Made by a program: the position numbers and the translations under genes. The notes under the pieces are model-generated. The model did no database searches and had not been told where the DNA came from. It saw only the letters and a list, made by a program, of their open reading frames with translations. 64,000 nt of DNA from Spongiivirga citrea (lineage in GTDB: Bacteria; Bacteroidota; Bacteroidia; Flavobacteriales; Flavobacteriaceae). Within the stretch, counting starts at the first letter, position 1; every line of letters begins with the position of its first letter. This document shows positions 28,397 to 37,373 of the stretch, piece after piece. The DNA lies in assembly GCF_010671565.1 (NCBI RefSeq), contig NZ_JAABOQ010000001.1:248001-312000 (forward strand). Reading direction: 5' to 3'.

Positions 28397-28910
28397 TTTG
28401 TATTGAATCAATGATTTGCTCATGTGTTTCTTGGTCAACAGAGACGACATGCTCCGCCTGGTTGTAGTAATAACTTCTTTCAAACAGATGCTTTCCTATG
28501 AACTCTAATAAGTCTTCTTCTTTTTCAATATGAGCGATTAGTGGTCTTCCAGCCTTTTCAGGTGCTAGTCTTTTTACAATCGTAGGAATCGATAACTTGA
28601 GATAAATCGAAGAAGCTCCCCCTTTTTTAACCACGTCCATATTTCCAGCAAAACAGGGAGTGCCTCCACCGAGCGAAAGAATAACATCTTGTTTAAGCGC
28701 TAGAACTTCTTTTAAGTAATGATGTTCTTTTTTTCTAAAATACAGCTCTCCTTCATTCTTGAATATATTTGGAATGGTATGCCCTTCTTGCTTTTCTATA
28801 TATTGATCTAAATCAATAAACTGATACTTTAATTTATTAGCTAACAATTTCCCAATAGTGGACTTACCTGAGCCCATATATCCCAATAAAACTATTTTTT
28901 TTCCTTGCAT
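28383..28910 (-). CDS. aroK: shikimate kinase
   Basis: 175 residues from ATG 28910 (MQGKKIVLLG); a TTG at 28922 would add four residues and is less likely. The P-loop GYMGSGKS is at residues 10-17. IDLDQYIEKQEGHTIPNIFKNEGELYFRKKE carries the shikimate-binding Asp and Arg. LSLGGGTPCF is the Walker B-like glycine motif, and AGRPLI lies in the lid. It phosphorylates shikimate in aromatic amino-acid synthesis. Its stop overlaps the end of the convergent PRTase gene by 14 nt. Confidence 0.95.
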   Translation of the reverse strand: MQGKKIVLLGYMGSGKSTIGKLLANKLKYQFIDLDQYIEKQEGHTIPNIFKNEGELYFRKKEHHYLKEVLALKQDVILSLGGGTPCFAGNMDVVKKGGASSIYLKLSIPTIVKRLAPEKAGRPLIAHIEKEEDLLEFIGKHLFERSYYYNQAEHVVSVDQETHEQIIDSIQTMLD

Positions 28911-28976
28911 AAGTGAGGTCAAAATTACAGCTTTTTAAAGCCTTTCAAAAAAAAGAAAATTAACATGAAAATTCTC

Positions 28977-29006
28977 TTGATATTTTAATTATTGATATTA
29001 TATTTG
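28977..29006 (+). promoter_or_regulatory. promoter of the first tRNA-Lys gene
   Basis: TTG (28977-28979), 19 bp, TATATTTG (28999-29006), a full consensus match 39 nt before the tRNA. Confidence 0.75.
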
Positions 29007-29044
29007 CACCCGCTTAAGGGAAGTTATTTATAACTCTTTTGCAC

Positions 29045-29117
29045 GACTTGGTAGCTCAGTTGGTAGAGCATCTCCCTTTTAAGGAGAGGGTCCTGGGTTC
29101 GAGCCCCAGCCAAGTCA
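29045..29117 (+). tRNA. tRNA-Lys (UUU), first copy
   Basis: 73 nt, complete cloverleaf: acceptor GACTTGG/CCAAGTC, D arm GCTC/GAGC, anticodon stem TCTCC/GGAGA with loop CTTTTAA (anticodon TTT), T arm CTGGG/CCCAG with TTCGAGC, discriminator A, no encoded CCA. An identical copy is at 36462-36534. Confidence 0.97.
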
Positions 29118-29130
29118 CATAAATTAGATA

Positions 29131-29160
29131 AACCTTCGTTTTGTAACGGAGGTTTTTTTA
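29131..29160 (+). terminator. terminator after the first tRNA-Lys
   Basis: AACCTTCGTT / AACGGAGGTT stem (one G-U) followed by seven T. Confidence 0.8.
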
Positions 29161-29249
29161 TTGAATAAATTCAACACAGGAATTGCTCGTTTAAAAATTT
29201 CTTAGGCTTGTTTATGTATCTTTAGATATCAATCCTAATAATTGCCTAT

Positions 29250-29927
29250 ATGAAATATACCATTGCTTTTGATGTTTATGGCACACTAATAAATACCTCT
29301 GGAGTATATGATACATTGAAGAATATGGTTGGCGAAAAAGCATTTCTCTTTATGGAGACATGGAGGAATAAGCAATTGGAATATTCCTTTAGACGGGCCC
29401 TAATGGATCGTTATGTCGATTTCTCAGTTTGTACTAAAGAAGCGTTGGATTACACATGCATTGACTTAGAAATTGATCTATCTTCAAATAACAAAAATGA
29501 ACTAATGAATGTATATAAAGTACTACCTGCATTCGATGATGTTATTAGTACTTTAGAAGAACTAAAAAACCAAGGGCATCGTCTTTTTGCATTTTCCAAT
29601 GGAAGTAAAAATGCCGTTGCTACCCTACTTGAAAATGCCAATATCAGTTCTCACTTTGAGGGAATTGTAAGTGTTGAAAGTCTAAAAACTTTTAAACCGA
29701 ATCCTAAAGTATATGCCTATTTTAATGAAGTTACAAAATCAGAAAAACGGGCTTCTTGGCTTATTTCAGGTAATACATTTGATGTTATAGGGGCAGTGTC
29801 TTATGGGATGAATACGGCATGGGTACAACGAAAAGAGAATACTGTTTTTGATCCGTGGGAATATGAGCCGTCAGTTACAATTAAATCTTTAGCCGAATTA
29901 CCAAAAAAGCTAACTGTAGAAGCATAA
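29250..29927 (+). CDS. haloacid dehalogenase, type II (HAD superfamily)
   Basis: 225 residues. Motif I FDVYGTLIN has the nucleophile D8 followed by Y rather than a second Asp, as in L-2-haloacid dehalogenases. Motif II is FAFSNGS, motif III is the Lys in SLKTFKPNPKVY, and motif IV reads SGNTFDVIGAVSYGMNTAWVQR with the S-x-N-x-F-D pattern of the type II family. It probably hydrolyses 2-haloalkanoic acids to 2-hydroxy acids, a plausible activity for a marine organism exposed to algal halogenated compounds. It is the first gene after the first tRNA-Lys and convergent with the Cox cluster. Confidence 0.88.
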   Translation: MKYTIAFDVYGTLINTSGVYDTLKNMVGEKAFLFMETWRNKQLEYSFRRALMDRYVDFSVCTKEALDYTCIDLEIDLSSNNKNELMNVYKVLPAFDDVISTLEELKNQGHRLFAFSNGSKNAVATLLENANISSHFEGIVSVESLKTFKPNPKVYAYFNEVTKSEKRASWLISGNTFDVIGAVSYGMNTAWVQRKENTVFDPWEYEPSVTIKSLAELPKKLTVEA

Positions 29928-29928
29928 A

Positions 29929-29955
29929 AAAAGCCTCAATTAATGAGGCCTTTCA
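29929..29955. terminator. terminator between HAD gene and coxM
   Basis: AAAGCCTCA / TGAGGCCTTT hairpin with a 5-nt loop, between the convergent HAD and molybdenum hydroxylase transcripts. Confidence 0.75.
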
Positions 29956-29973
29956 TTCCTAATTTTAATATCT

Positions 29974-30774
29974 CTAGGCTTCCAAAGCTCGTTTAGTCAT
30001 CACTTTTGCAAGATGTGAACGGTATTCGACATCAGCGAAATGATCACTCATTACCTCAACATTATCGACCGCGTGATCGGCAGCATCAGCAGAGCCATTA
30101 TAGGCGTTTTCCACTCCTTTTGCACGATAAGGTGTATCGGCAACACCAGTGATTCCTACTTTAACTTCATTTCCACTTTTCACAACCGCCACGCCAACCA
30201 CTGCAAAGCGAGAAGCTGATTGAAAAAACTTTTGATAATTCCCATTTTTTACCTTTGGAAATCTTATCGAAGTAATGATCTCATCATCTTCTAAAGCCGT
30301 TGTAAAAATACCCTGAAAGAAGTCTGAGATTGGGATTGATCGCTGTCCCTTTTTTCCTTCAGCGACAACTGTAGCATCACAAGCTAAAACCGTAGCAGGA
30401 TAATCGGCTGCTGGATCTGCATGTGCTAAACTGCCGCCTAGCGTTCCTCTATTTCGTACCTGAATATCTCCTATCGCTTTTGCTGTCTGGGCAAGTATAT
30501 TTAAATCATCATTAACTAATTTAGAAGTAGCGATATCATGGTGAGTGCAATTAGCACCTATTACAATCTCCCCTCCTTCTTCAGTAATAGAATCCATCCC
30601 TGAAATACCACTAATGTCAATAAGCACTTCGGGTCTATTTAATCTTAATTTCATAGCGGGTATAAGGCTATGCCCGCCAGATAGAATTTTTGCATCAAAG
30701 CCATGCTTATCTAATAAATCAACGGCCTCTGATACTGAGGATGCTTTTATATAATCAAATTTTGCTGGTATCAT
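29974..30774 (-). CDS. CoxM-like FAD-binding subunit of a molybdenum hydroxylase
   Basis: 266 residues, last gene of the coxDEGSLM-like operon. The FAD-binding motifs of the CODH medium subunit are both present: AKILSGGHSLIPAMKLRL near residue 30 (A-G-G-H-S type) and TLGGSLAHADPAADYPA around 112-128. It passes electrons from the 2Fe-2S subunit to the acceptor. It lies 18 nt after coxL. The enzyme is a heterotrimer (dimer of LMS), with the three structural genes adjacent. Confidence 0.9.
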   Translation of the reverse strand: MIPAKFDYIKASSVSEAVDLLDKHGFDAKILSGGHSLIPAMKLRLNRPEVLIDISGISGMDSITEEGGEIVIGANCTHHDIATSKLVNDDLNILAQTAKAIGDIQVRNRGTLGGSLAHADPAADYPATVLACDATVVAEGKKGQRSIPISDFFQGIFTTALEDDEIITSIRFPKVKNGNYQKFFQSASRFAVVGVAVVKSGNEVKVGITGVADTPYRAKGVENAYNGSADAADHAVDNVEVMSDHFADVEYRSHLAKVMTKRALEA

Positions 30775-30792
30775 GATCTGTCTTTTTAATAA

Positions 30793-33153
30793 TTAATTCT
30801 GCATTGCTTTCCATACACGTTGTGGGGTAACTGGCATTTGAATATCCGTTACTCCTAAATGCGCTAATGCATCAACAACAGCATTTACTACTGCAGGTGT
30901 CGAGCCAATACAACCAGCTTCTCCTGCTCCCTTAACTCCAAGCGGATTATGAGGGCATGGAGTCACAGTACGATCCGTTTCTATCATTGGAATATCATCT
31001 GCTCGCGGCATTGCATAATCCATATACGAAGCGTTGATCATTTGTCCGGCTTCATCAAAAACAACTTCTTCTAACAATGCCTGACCTATACCCTGCACTA
31101 CACCGCCATGAATTTGTCCATCAACAATCATCGGGTTCATTACATTACCAACATCATCGCAAGCAATAAAGCGTTTTACATCAACCTTACCGGTATCCGA
31201 ATCTACTTCTACTACGGCAATATGAGTTCCGAATGGATAAGTGAAATTAGATGGGTCATAAAAACTACTAAAATCTAATCCTGGCTCTAGGCCTTCTGGA
31301 TAATCATGAGGTACATAAGCCGTTAATGAAACATCTCCAAATGAAATAGATTTATCAGTTCCCTTTACAGTCCATTTGCCTTCGGCATACTCCAGATCTT
31401 CTTCAGCCGCCTCTAGCTTATGCGCAGCGATCTTAGCTCCCTTTTCGAGGATTTTATCAATACTTTTAATAATTGCGCTACCTCCCACGGCTAAACTCCG
31501 AGAACCATATGTTCCCATACCAAATGCTACTTGATCGGTGTCTCCATGTTCAATTTCTACATCATCCATCTCGATGCCCAACTTGTCTGCAACAAATTGA
31601 GCAAATACGGTTTCATGACCTTGACCATGTGAATGTGCTCCCGTGAAAACTGAAACTTTTCCGGTAGGTTGAACACGAACATGTCCTACTTCATACAATC
31701 CTGCCCGGGCACCCAAAGCACCAACTACAGCAGATGGTGCTATACCACAGCCCTCTATATAAGAAGAAAAACCTACTCCGAGTAATTTTCCATACTCTCT
31801 TGCTTTAGCTTGTTCTTTTCTAAAATCTTCATACCCCAACATTTCAAGTCCTCGTTCAAGTACTCCGTGGTAATCTCCGCTATCATATTGAAGAGCCACC
31901 TGGGTTTGATAGCCAGCTTCTTCAACACCATCAAATGGAGGGATGAAGTTTTTGAATCGTATCTCAGCAGGATCCATTCCCATTTCTTTAGCTGCTTTAG
32001 AGATAATACGTTCCAATAAATAAGTAGCTTCCGGTCTTCCTGCTCCTCTATATGCATCAACTACAACCGTATGTGTAAATGGTGCTATTACATTCAAATG
32101 AATTAAGGGTGTTGTATAAACCCCTTGAAAGAGGGTACCATGTAAATAAGTCGGCACTGCAGGAGCGAACGTTGACAAATATGCACCCATGGCGCAGTAC
32201 TCATCTGTTAGATGCGCTACTATTTTTCCATCTTTATCAAAGCCCATTTTCGATTTTACAACATGGTCTCGACCATGTGCGTCAGTCATAAAAGCTTCAC
32301 TTCTATCCGATGTCCATTTAACAGGTCTTCCTATTTCTCTGGAAATCCATGTTAGTAATGCCTCTTCAGTATAATGATAAATCTTACTACCAAAACCACC
32401 ACCTACATCTTTGGAAACCACCCGCACTTTATGCTCTGGAATTCCAAGTACAAAAGCACATAATAACAAACGTATTAAATGTGGATTCTGAGTACTTGTA
32501 TATAATGTCCATTTATCAGCGTTAACATCATAATCAGCAATATAACTTCGAGGCTCGATTGCATTTGGTGCTACCCGATGGTTTCTATATTCCATTTCAG
32601 TAACATGATGGGCACTTTCTAAGGCTGCTTCTACTTCAGCTCGGTCATTGCCAATACACCAGTCAAACGCAGCATTATCTTCCCATTGATCATGGACCAA
32701 AGGAGCGCCGGCTTCCATCGCTTGTTTCGGATCCGTAACTGCTAGAAGTTCTTCATAGTCAACCATGACCATTTCGGCGGCATCTCTAGCTTGTTCTAAG
32801 GTCTCGGCTACAACAATTGCAACTGCTTCGCCTACATGCCTTATTTTATCTTTTGTTAATAGCGGATGTGCAGGCTCTCGCATAGTCTCACCATTTTTAA
32901 AATCTACCTGCCAACCACATGGCACACCAAATTCTCCACAAGCGTCATTGCCTGTATATATGGCGATTACTCCAGGTTCATTTTTAGCCTCTTCAATATC
33001 GATGCTTAATACATTCGCATGTGCATACGGGCTTCTTACGAATGCCGTGTGCGCCATTTTTGGCAACTTAATATCATCAGTATATGTACCAGCTCCTTTG
33101 AGAAAACGAGCGTCTTCACGTCTTTTTACAGCTTTTCCAACAAATTTCCCCAT
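30793..33153 (-). CDS. CoxL-like molybdopterin large subunit, form II (AYRGAGR)
   Basis: 786 residues of the xanthine oxidase/CODH large-subunit family that binds the Mo-pterin cytosine dinucleotide cofactor. Segments include GKFVGKAVKRREDARFLKGAGTYTDDI at the N-terminus, VSKDVGGGFGSKIYHYTEE, and GVKGAGEAGCIGSTPAVVNAVVDAL near the C-terminus with the catalytic Glu. The active-site loop reads AYRGAGR at residues 367-373. True form I CO dehydrogenases have AYxCSFR with a copper-ligating Cys, so this protein is form II (BMS type) and its substrate may be another aldehyde or heterocycle. The stop is 2 nt from the coxS stop-start junction, so they are tightly coupled. Confidence 0.92.
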   Translation of the reverse strand: MGKFVGKAVKRREDARFLKGAGTYTDDIKLPKMAHTAFVRSPYAHANVLSIDIEEAKNEPGVIAIYTGNDACGEFGVPCGWQVDFKNGETMREPAHPLLTKDKIRHVGEAVAIVVAETLEQARDAAEMVMVDYEELLAVTDPKQAMEAGAPLVHDQWEDNAAFDWCIGNDRAEVEAALESAHHVTEMEYRNHRVAPNAIEPRSYIADYDVNADKWTLYTSTQNPHLIRLLLCAFVLGIPEHKVRVVSKDVGGGFGSKIYHYTEEALLTWISREIGRPVKWTSDRSEAFMTDAHGRDHVVKSKMGFDKDGKIVAHLTDEYCAMGAYLSTFAPAVPTYLHGTLFQGVYTTPLIHLNVIAPFTHTVVVDAYRGAGRPEATYLLERIISKAAKEMGMDPAEIRFKNFIPPFDGVEEAGYQTQVALQYDSGDYHGVLERGLEMLGYEDFRKEQAKAREYGKLLGVGFSSYIEGCGIAPSAVVGALGARAGLYEVGHVRVQPTGKVSVFTGAHSHGQGHETVFAQFVADKLGIEMDDVEIEHGDTDQVAFGMGTYGSRSLAVGGSAIIKSIDKILEKGAKIAAHKLEAAEEDLEYAEGKWTVKGTDKSISFGDVSLTAYVPHDYPEGLEPGLDFSSFYDPSNFTYPFGTHIAVVEVDSDTGKVDVKRFIACDDVGNVMNPMIVDGQIHGGVVQGIGQALLEEVVFDEAGQMINASYMDYAMPRADDIPMIETDRTVTPCPHNPLGVKGAGEAGCIGSTPAVVNAVVDALAHLGVTDIQMPVTPQRVWKAMQN

Positions 33154-33155
33154 GG

Positions 33156-33620
33156 CTAGTTATTTATTTCTTCAGCTGCGTGCTGAATTGATTTAACAAT
33201 ATTGTGATATCCTGTACATCGACAAAAATTACCTTCAAGTCCATGTCTAATCTCTTCTTCTGATGGATTTGGATTGTCTTTTAAAATATTAGCAGCGGTC
33301 ATTACCATACCGGGTGTGCAAAACCCACATTGTAGTCCGTGATGTTCTTTAAAAGCTTTTTGAATTGGATGCATTTCGTTTCCATTGGCCATTCCCTCGA
33401 TAGTTGTGAGTTCGCCGCCATCGGCCTGTACTGCTAACAACGTGCACGATTTTACGGCAGCACCATTTAATGAAACTGTACAAGCACCACAACCACTAGT
33501 GTCGCAACCCACATGGGTGCCAGTAAGGTCGAGTACTTCTCTTAAATATTGAGTCAAGCTCATTCTCGGCTCAATATCATTGGAATACTGCTTACCATTT
33601 ACGGTTAAAGTAATCTGCAT
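33156..33620 (-). CDS. CoxS-like [2Fe-2S] small subunit
   Basis: 154 residues. Eight cysteines for two iron-sulfur clusters are in place: C39, C44, C47 and C59 ([16 protein letters not shown]...SCT) for the plant-ferredoxin-like cluster, and C98, C101, C133 and C135 (LQCGFCTPG...[12 protein letters not shown]) for the second. It relays electrons between the molybdenum site of CoxL and the FAD of CoxM. It lies 26 nt downstream of the CoxG-like gene and 2 nt upstream of coxL. Confidence 0.95.
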   Translation of the reverse strand: MQITLTVNGKQYSNDIEPRMSLTQYLREVLDLTGTHVGCDTSGCGACTVSLNGAAVKSCTLLAVQADGGELTTIEGMANGNEMHPIQKAFKEHHGLQCGFCTPGMVMTAANILKDNPNPSEEEIRHGLEGNFCRCTGYHNIVKSIQHAAEEINN

Positions 33621-33646
33621 ATTAATATGTTTTTTAGGTTGATTTT

Positions 33647-34102
33647 CTACTCTGTTGAGGGTTCTCCCTCCAACTCTTTATTAAGCGATTGAAAAAATTG
33701 TCGCGACAAAGTACTCACCACTCCGCTCATTATTCGCTGTCCCATTCTTGCTAACATTCCGGACATTTTAGCATCACCAGTATATTGCACTTCCGTATTG
33801 TCATTGCCATCAGGAATTAGTTTCATACTAATCTCAGCCACGACATTTCCCATCTTGCTTTTTTGATCGACCACCAAGACGCAGCTTTCTAAATTTACTT
33901 GGTCTTTTAAAGATAGAGTACCTTCAAAATTTCCTTTTACAGGACCTACCTTCACCTCTGAAATTGCATCATATTGATCAGGTCCTGTAACGGTAAGTGT
34001 CTTAATCCCGGGGGTTATTTTTTCTAGAACTGCAGGATTTGTGATCATGTCCCAAACTACATTAGGTGTAGTATTTACCATGTAATTTCCTTTTACCTGC
34101 AT
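33647..34102 (-). CDS. CoxG-like SRPBCC-domain protein
   Basis: 151 residues, the START/SRPBCC helix-grip fold of the CoxG family ([32 protein letters not shown]...). The pattern PxxVWDxLxDPxxLxxxxPG is well kept. CoxG of Oligotropha recruits the enzyme to the membrane, and related proteins bind quinone. It lies between the CoxE-like gene (169-nt gap) and coxS (26 nt). No signal peptide. Confidence 0.85.
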   Translation of the reverse strand: MQVKGNYMVNTTPNVVWDMITNPAVLEKITPGIKTLTVTGPDQYDAISEVKVGPVKGNFEGTLSLKDQVNLESCVLVVDQKSKMGNVVAEISMKLIPDGNDNTEVQYTGDAKMSGMLARMGQRIMSGVVSTLSRQFFQSLNKELEGEPSTE

Positions 34103-34271
34103 TTGTTTTTAAAATTGGATTGTTAAGTTAAAAAAACTAATGGATATTTCTTACAAAATGGAATTGAAATTTAAGGTTGTTTTACAAAAAAAGCTCTTTT
34201 ACTGATAAATCCGCAATACTAGCCCTATAACATTCGGGAAAATGAATTTCTAAATTGCAATAAATCGATAA

Positions 34272-35417
34272 TTACAATTGCTTGAGAACTGCTTTTAAAC
34301 TATCCAAATTGTGAGCAGATGCGAGTAGATCGATATAGGGCAGTGCGCTCTTCATACCAAGCGCATCTGGGGAGAAATTTGGATTACCCGCTAGTGGATT
34401 TAACCAAATAACTTTCTTCGATTTTTTATAAATACTTTTCATTGATTGCCTAATGACACTAGCCTCACCAGTATCCCAACCATCACTAAGGATTAATACG
34501 GTTGTTTTTTTATCTAATAAACCGTATTCAAAATCAGTTATAAAGTCATTTAGACATGAACCTATTGTAGTTCCTCCCGACCATTGAGGGACCCTATCAG
34601 ATATCATCGCGAAAGCCTTATCGAATTCGTGATTGTTTAGCAAAGAAGTAACTTGATGTAATGCCGTACTAAAAACAAAAGTCTCTATCTTATCATAAGC
34701 ATGCTGAAAAGCATAAATAAGATGTATGAAGAACCGGCTGTATAAATCCATCGATCTACTGACATCGCAAAGCAATACCAATTTTAATTTTTGCTCTTTT
34801 GGTTCACTGTAAACCAAATGTTGAATGTCCCCACCTTGACGTAGGTTCTGCCTAATCGTTTTTTTGAGATCAAGTGTTCTATGTTTATTGCTGGATTTTT
34901 TAAGTCTACTTTTTTTGCGTGATAACTTTCTGGTCATCTTTTTAAGTAATCGCATCATCAACTCCATTTCTTCTTGACTTAAATCGATAAAGTCTTTTTT
35001 GGTTAACACCTCCAAATCACTATATGAAGCAATTACTTTTTCATCTTCAGTAGGCGTTAGATTTAACCAGCTTTTTAAAGCATCAAAGCGAGCTTGTTGC
35101 TTTTGAGCATCAGATGCTCGGTTCTGTTTGTCCTCTTTGTCCTTGATCTTAGAATCGACTGCTTTTGAGAGCTGTGACCAAAACTCAGTATAATGATCTT
35201 CAAAATTTAAGTACTCGAAATGGTTTTTACTTAAAGTAGTTTGAAGGGCTTGCTTTAAAAAACGCTCTTTGTTAAAAGGAATGTGTTGTAATGCATCGAT
35301 TGCGGTTATTTCATCTGAAGCAGTTAATAGAAATCCTTTTGAACGCAAAAATCTACATAGTAAAACAATATTTGCCGAGAATTCGGTTTGGTATGAAATA
35401 TACTTGGGCTCCATCAA
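34272..35417 (-). CDS. CoxE-like VWA-domain protein
   Basis: 381 residues. The C-terminal half is a von Willebrand A domain with the MIDAS motif LLCDVSRSMD (D-x-S-x-S) around residue 217 and a later WSGGTTIGSCLNDF threonine loop. The N-terminal half is helical and highly charged. With the MoxR ATPase CoxD, whose gene overlaps it by 4 nt, it forms a chaperone pair. In carboxydotrophs the pair is needed to mature the metal site of CO dehydrogenase. Confidence 0.88.
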   Translation of the reverse strand: MMEPKYISYQTEFSANIVLLCRFLRSKGFLLTASDEITAIDALQHIPFNKERFLKQALQTTLSKNHFEYLNFEDHYTEFWSQLSKAVDSKIKDKEDKQNRASDAQKQQARFDALKSWLNLTPTEDEKVIASYSDLEVLTKKDFIDLSQEEMELMMRLLKKMTRKLSRKKSRLKKSSNKHRTLDLKKTIRQNLRQGGDIQHLVYSEPKEQKLKLVLLCDVSRSMDLYSRFFIHLIYAFQHAYDKIETFVFSTALHQVTSLLNNHEFDKAFAMISDRVPQWSGGTTIGSCLNDFITDFEYGLLDKKTTVLILSDGWDTGEASVIRQSMKSIYKKSKKVIWLNPLAGNPNFSPDALGMKSALPYIDLLASAHNLDSLKAVLKQL

Positions 35418-36307
35418 ATAATTCGAGAAACCACTCCAGTTTTATCCAATAGTTCAGAAAGTGAGTTTTGCGTATTTCTTATATCCTGCCAGTCTTTAAG
35501 AATGACTCCTAAAGTATCTTCGATAAGTTGTTTATCAAGATGCTTCATATTCATACTTGCCAATGCCCTAGCCCAATCAATTGTTTCTGAAACACCAGGA
35601 GTTTTTTCTAGCTTTAACTCACGTAGTTCTTTCATGAAACCACATATTTGTTCTCCCAATTTTTTATCAATATCTGGAACTTTCATTTTTATAATTGCCA
35701 GTTCCTTTTCGAAATCAGGATAGTCAATCCACAAATACAAACATCTTCTTCTTATCGCTTCCGACAATTCTCTAGTCCTATTTCCAGTTAAAATAATATA
35801 TGGTTTGTGTGTTGTTTCAATCGTGCCAATTTCAGGAATGGTTACCTGCCAATCCGATAATACTTCTAATAAAAAACTCTCAAATTCTTCATCGGCACGA
35901 TCGATTTCATCGATCAATAGTACTGGGCTTTTGTCTTGTGTTATTGCCTGTAGAATGGGGCGTTTTAATAAGAATTTATCAGAGAAAATGGAACTTTCCA
36001 GCTTAGAAACATCCTTTTCTTTTTGTTCTTGAATTTTTAAATGAAGTAATTGGTGTTGGTAATTCCACTCGTACAAAGCATGCGTACTATCAAGGCCTTC
36101 ATAGCACTGAAGTCGAATTAAATTAGTGTCTAATGCTTGAGCCATTACCTTAGCAATCTCAGTTTTACCAACTCCGGCAGGTCCTTCGATCAATAATGGT
36201 TTTTCTAGCTGCATGGATAAAAAAACCGACATTGCTATTGCACTATCACTAATATAACTTTCATCCTGAAGCATTTTTTGAATGCGCTCAAGTTTAATAT
36301 CCTTCAT
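35414..36307 (-). CDS. CoxD-like MoxR-family AAA+ ATPase
   Basis: 297 residues. Walker A is EGPAGVGKTE near residue 40, Walker B is PVLLIDEIDRADEEFE, and the sensor region is PYIILTGNRTRELSEAIRRRCLYLWIDYP, a MoxR-type arrangement. CoxD is thought to remodel apo-CODH during insertion of the active-site metal and sulfur. It is the first gene of the cox operon and shares a 4-bp ATGA-type overlap with coxE. The second tRNA-Lys lies about 150 bp upstream on the opposite strand. Confidence 0.9.
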   Translation of the reverse strand: MKDIKLERIQKMLQDESYISDSAIAMSVFLSMQLEKPLLIEGPAGVGKTEIAKVMAQALDTNLIRLQCYEGLDSTHALYEWNYQHQLLHLKIQEQKEKDVSKLESSIFSDKFLLKRPILQAITQDKSPVLLIDEIDRADEEFESFLLEVLSDWQVTIPEIGTIETTHKPYIILTGNRTRELSEAIRRRCLYLWIDYPDFEKELAIIKMKVPDIDKKLGEQICGFMKELRELKLEKTPGVSETIDWARALASMNMKHLDKQLIEDTLGVILKDWQDIRNTQNSLSELLDKTGVVSRII

Positions 36308-36413
36308 AGTTGTAAAATCTCCTAAAAAGATAAGACAATTATCGTAAAGTATATCCTGTGAAAAAATATACCATAAAATGAATAAATAAGTTTCGAAATA
36401 GGCACAACGGTTT

Positions 36414-36421
36414 TATATTTG
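36414..36421 (+). promoter_or_regulatory. -7 element of the second tRNA-Lys
   Basis: TATATTTG with following CACC, the same context as at the first copy. The -33 position holds TTTC rather than a perfect TTTG. Confidence 0.6.
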
Positions 36422-36461
36422 CACCCTCATAAAGCAATCGGTTTGATTGCGAAAACGGATT

Positions 36462-36534
36462 GACTTGGTAGCTCAGTTGGTAGAGCATCTCCCTTTTAAG
36501 GAGAGGGTCCTGGGTTCGAGCCCCAGCCAAGTCA
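36462..36534 (+). tRNA. tRNA-Lys (UUU), second copy
   Basis: 73 nt, identical base for base to the copy at 29045-29117, with anticodon TTT and the same discriminator A. A weak CTCC/GGAG hairpin with seven T (about 36547-36573) acts as terminator. The alginate locus begins about 150 bp downstream. Confidence 0.97.
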
Positions 36535-36600
36535 CTTAAACTAGACGCTCCTTCTTTGTTAATGGAGTTTTTTTATTGAGTCACTCTTCAAAAAGAAAAC

Positions 36601-36632
36601 AAAAAACCCTGATAGACTATCAGGGTTTTTAT
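36601..36632 (-). terminator. terminator of the kdgK-kdgA operon
   Basis: AAAACCCTGATAG and CTATCAGGGTTTT arms form an almost continuous palindrome with T runs on both strands, 54 bp after the kdgA stop. Confidence 0.8.
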
Positions 36633-36685
36633 TTATTCATAACCTACACATAAAATCAAGCCACATAACAACACAATGCTATCAT

Positions 36686-37357
36686 TTATGCATTTCGTAA
36701 GTTTTGAATGAGTGTCAAAGTGCTTCTTACAAGCTCTTCAAGTTTATTGTAATCTTTATTGGCTAGAATCTCTTTGCTGATCAATTTAGAGCCCATACCA
36801 ACACAGGTAACACCTGAATCAAACCAAGCTTTTAAATTAGCTTCATCTGTGCTTACTCCTCCTGTTGGCATAATATTCGTCCAAGGTTGAGGGCCTCTAA
36901 TCGCCTTAACAAAACCAGGCCCATAAGTCGCCCCTGGAAACAGTTTAATAATTTCGCAACCCAACTCCTCAGCTTTGTTGATCTCGGTAAGTGAACCACA
37001 GCCTGGTGACCAAAGTACTTTCCTGCGATTGCAAACGACTGCTATATCATCACGTAAAGATGGAGTAACGATAAAATTTGCACCCATTTGCATAAACATT
37101 GATGCAGCTCCTGCATCGGTTATTGAACCGACTCCCATAATCATTCCAGGAAGTTCTTTGATCGCATACTTATTTAATTCAGAAAAAACTTCAAAAGCGA
37201 AATCGCCTCTTGCCGTAAATTCCATTAAACGGGCTCCACCGTCGTAACAAGCTTTCAATACTTTCTTACCTAATTCGATATCTGGGTGATAAAACAAAGG
37301 AACCATTCCTGTGTCTTTCATCACCGTAGCAACTTCTATTCTTGAATACTGTGCCAT
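36686..37357 (-). CDS. kdgA: 2-keto-3-deoxy-6-phosphogluconate aldolase
   Basis: 223 residues of the KDPG/KHG aldolase family. The Schiff-base lysine is K138 in CEIIKLFPGATYGPGFVKAIRGPQPW; E46 and R50 in LMEFTARGD are the other active-site residues. It cleaves KDPG to pyruvate and glyceraldehyde-3-phosphate, the last dedicated step of alginate monomer catabolism. It is 16 nt downstream of kdgK in an operon whose upstream region carries LacI-type palindromes. Length matches the family. Confidence 0.95.
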   Translation of the reverse strand: MAQYSRIEVATVMKDTGMVPLFYHPDIELGKKVLKACYDGGARLMEFTARGDFAFEVFSELNKYAIKELPGMIMGVGSITDAGAASMFMQMGANFIVTPSLRDDIAVVCNRRKVLWSPGCGSLTEINKAEELGCEIIKLFPGATYGPGFVKAIRGPQPWTNIMPTGGVSTDEANLKAWFDSGVTCVGMGSKLISKEILANKDYNKLEELVRSTLTLIQNLRNA

Positions 37358-37373
37358 AATTTTTCTTATTAGT

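Noticed and set aside
30793-33153. Annotation as a genuine aerobic CO dehydrogenase
   Set aside because: The active-site loop is AYRGAGR, not AYxCSFR; the copper-ligating Cys is missing. Kept as a form-II molybdenum hydroxylase.
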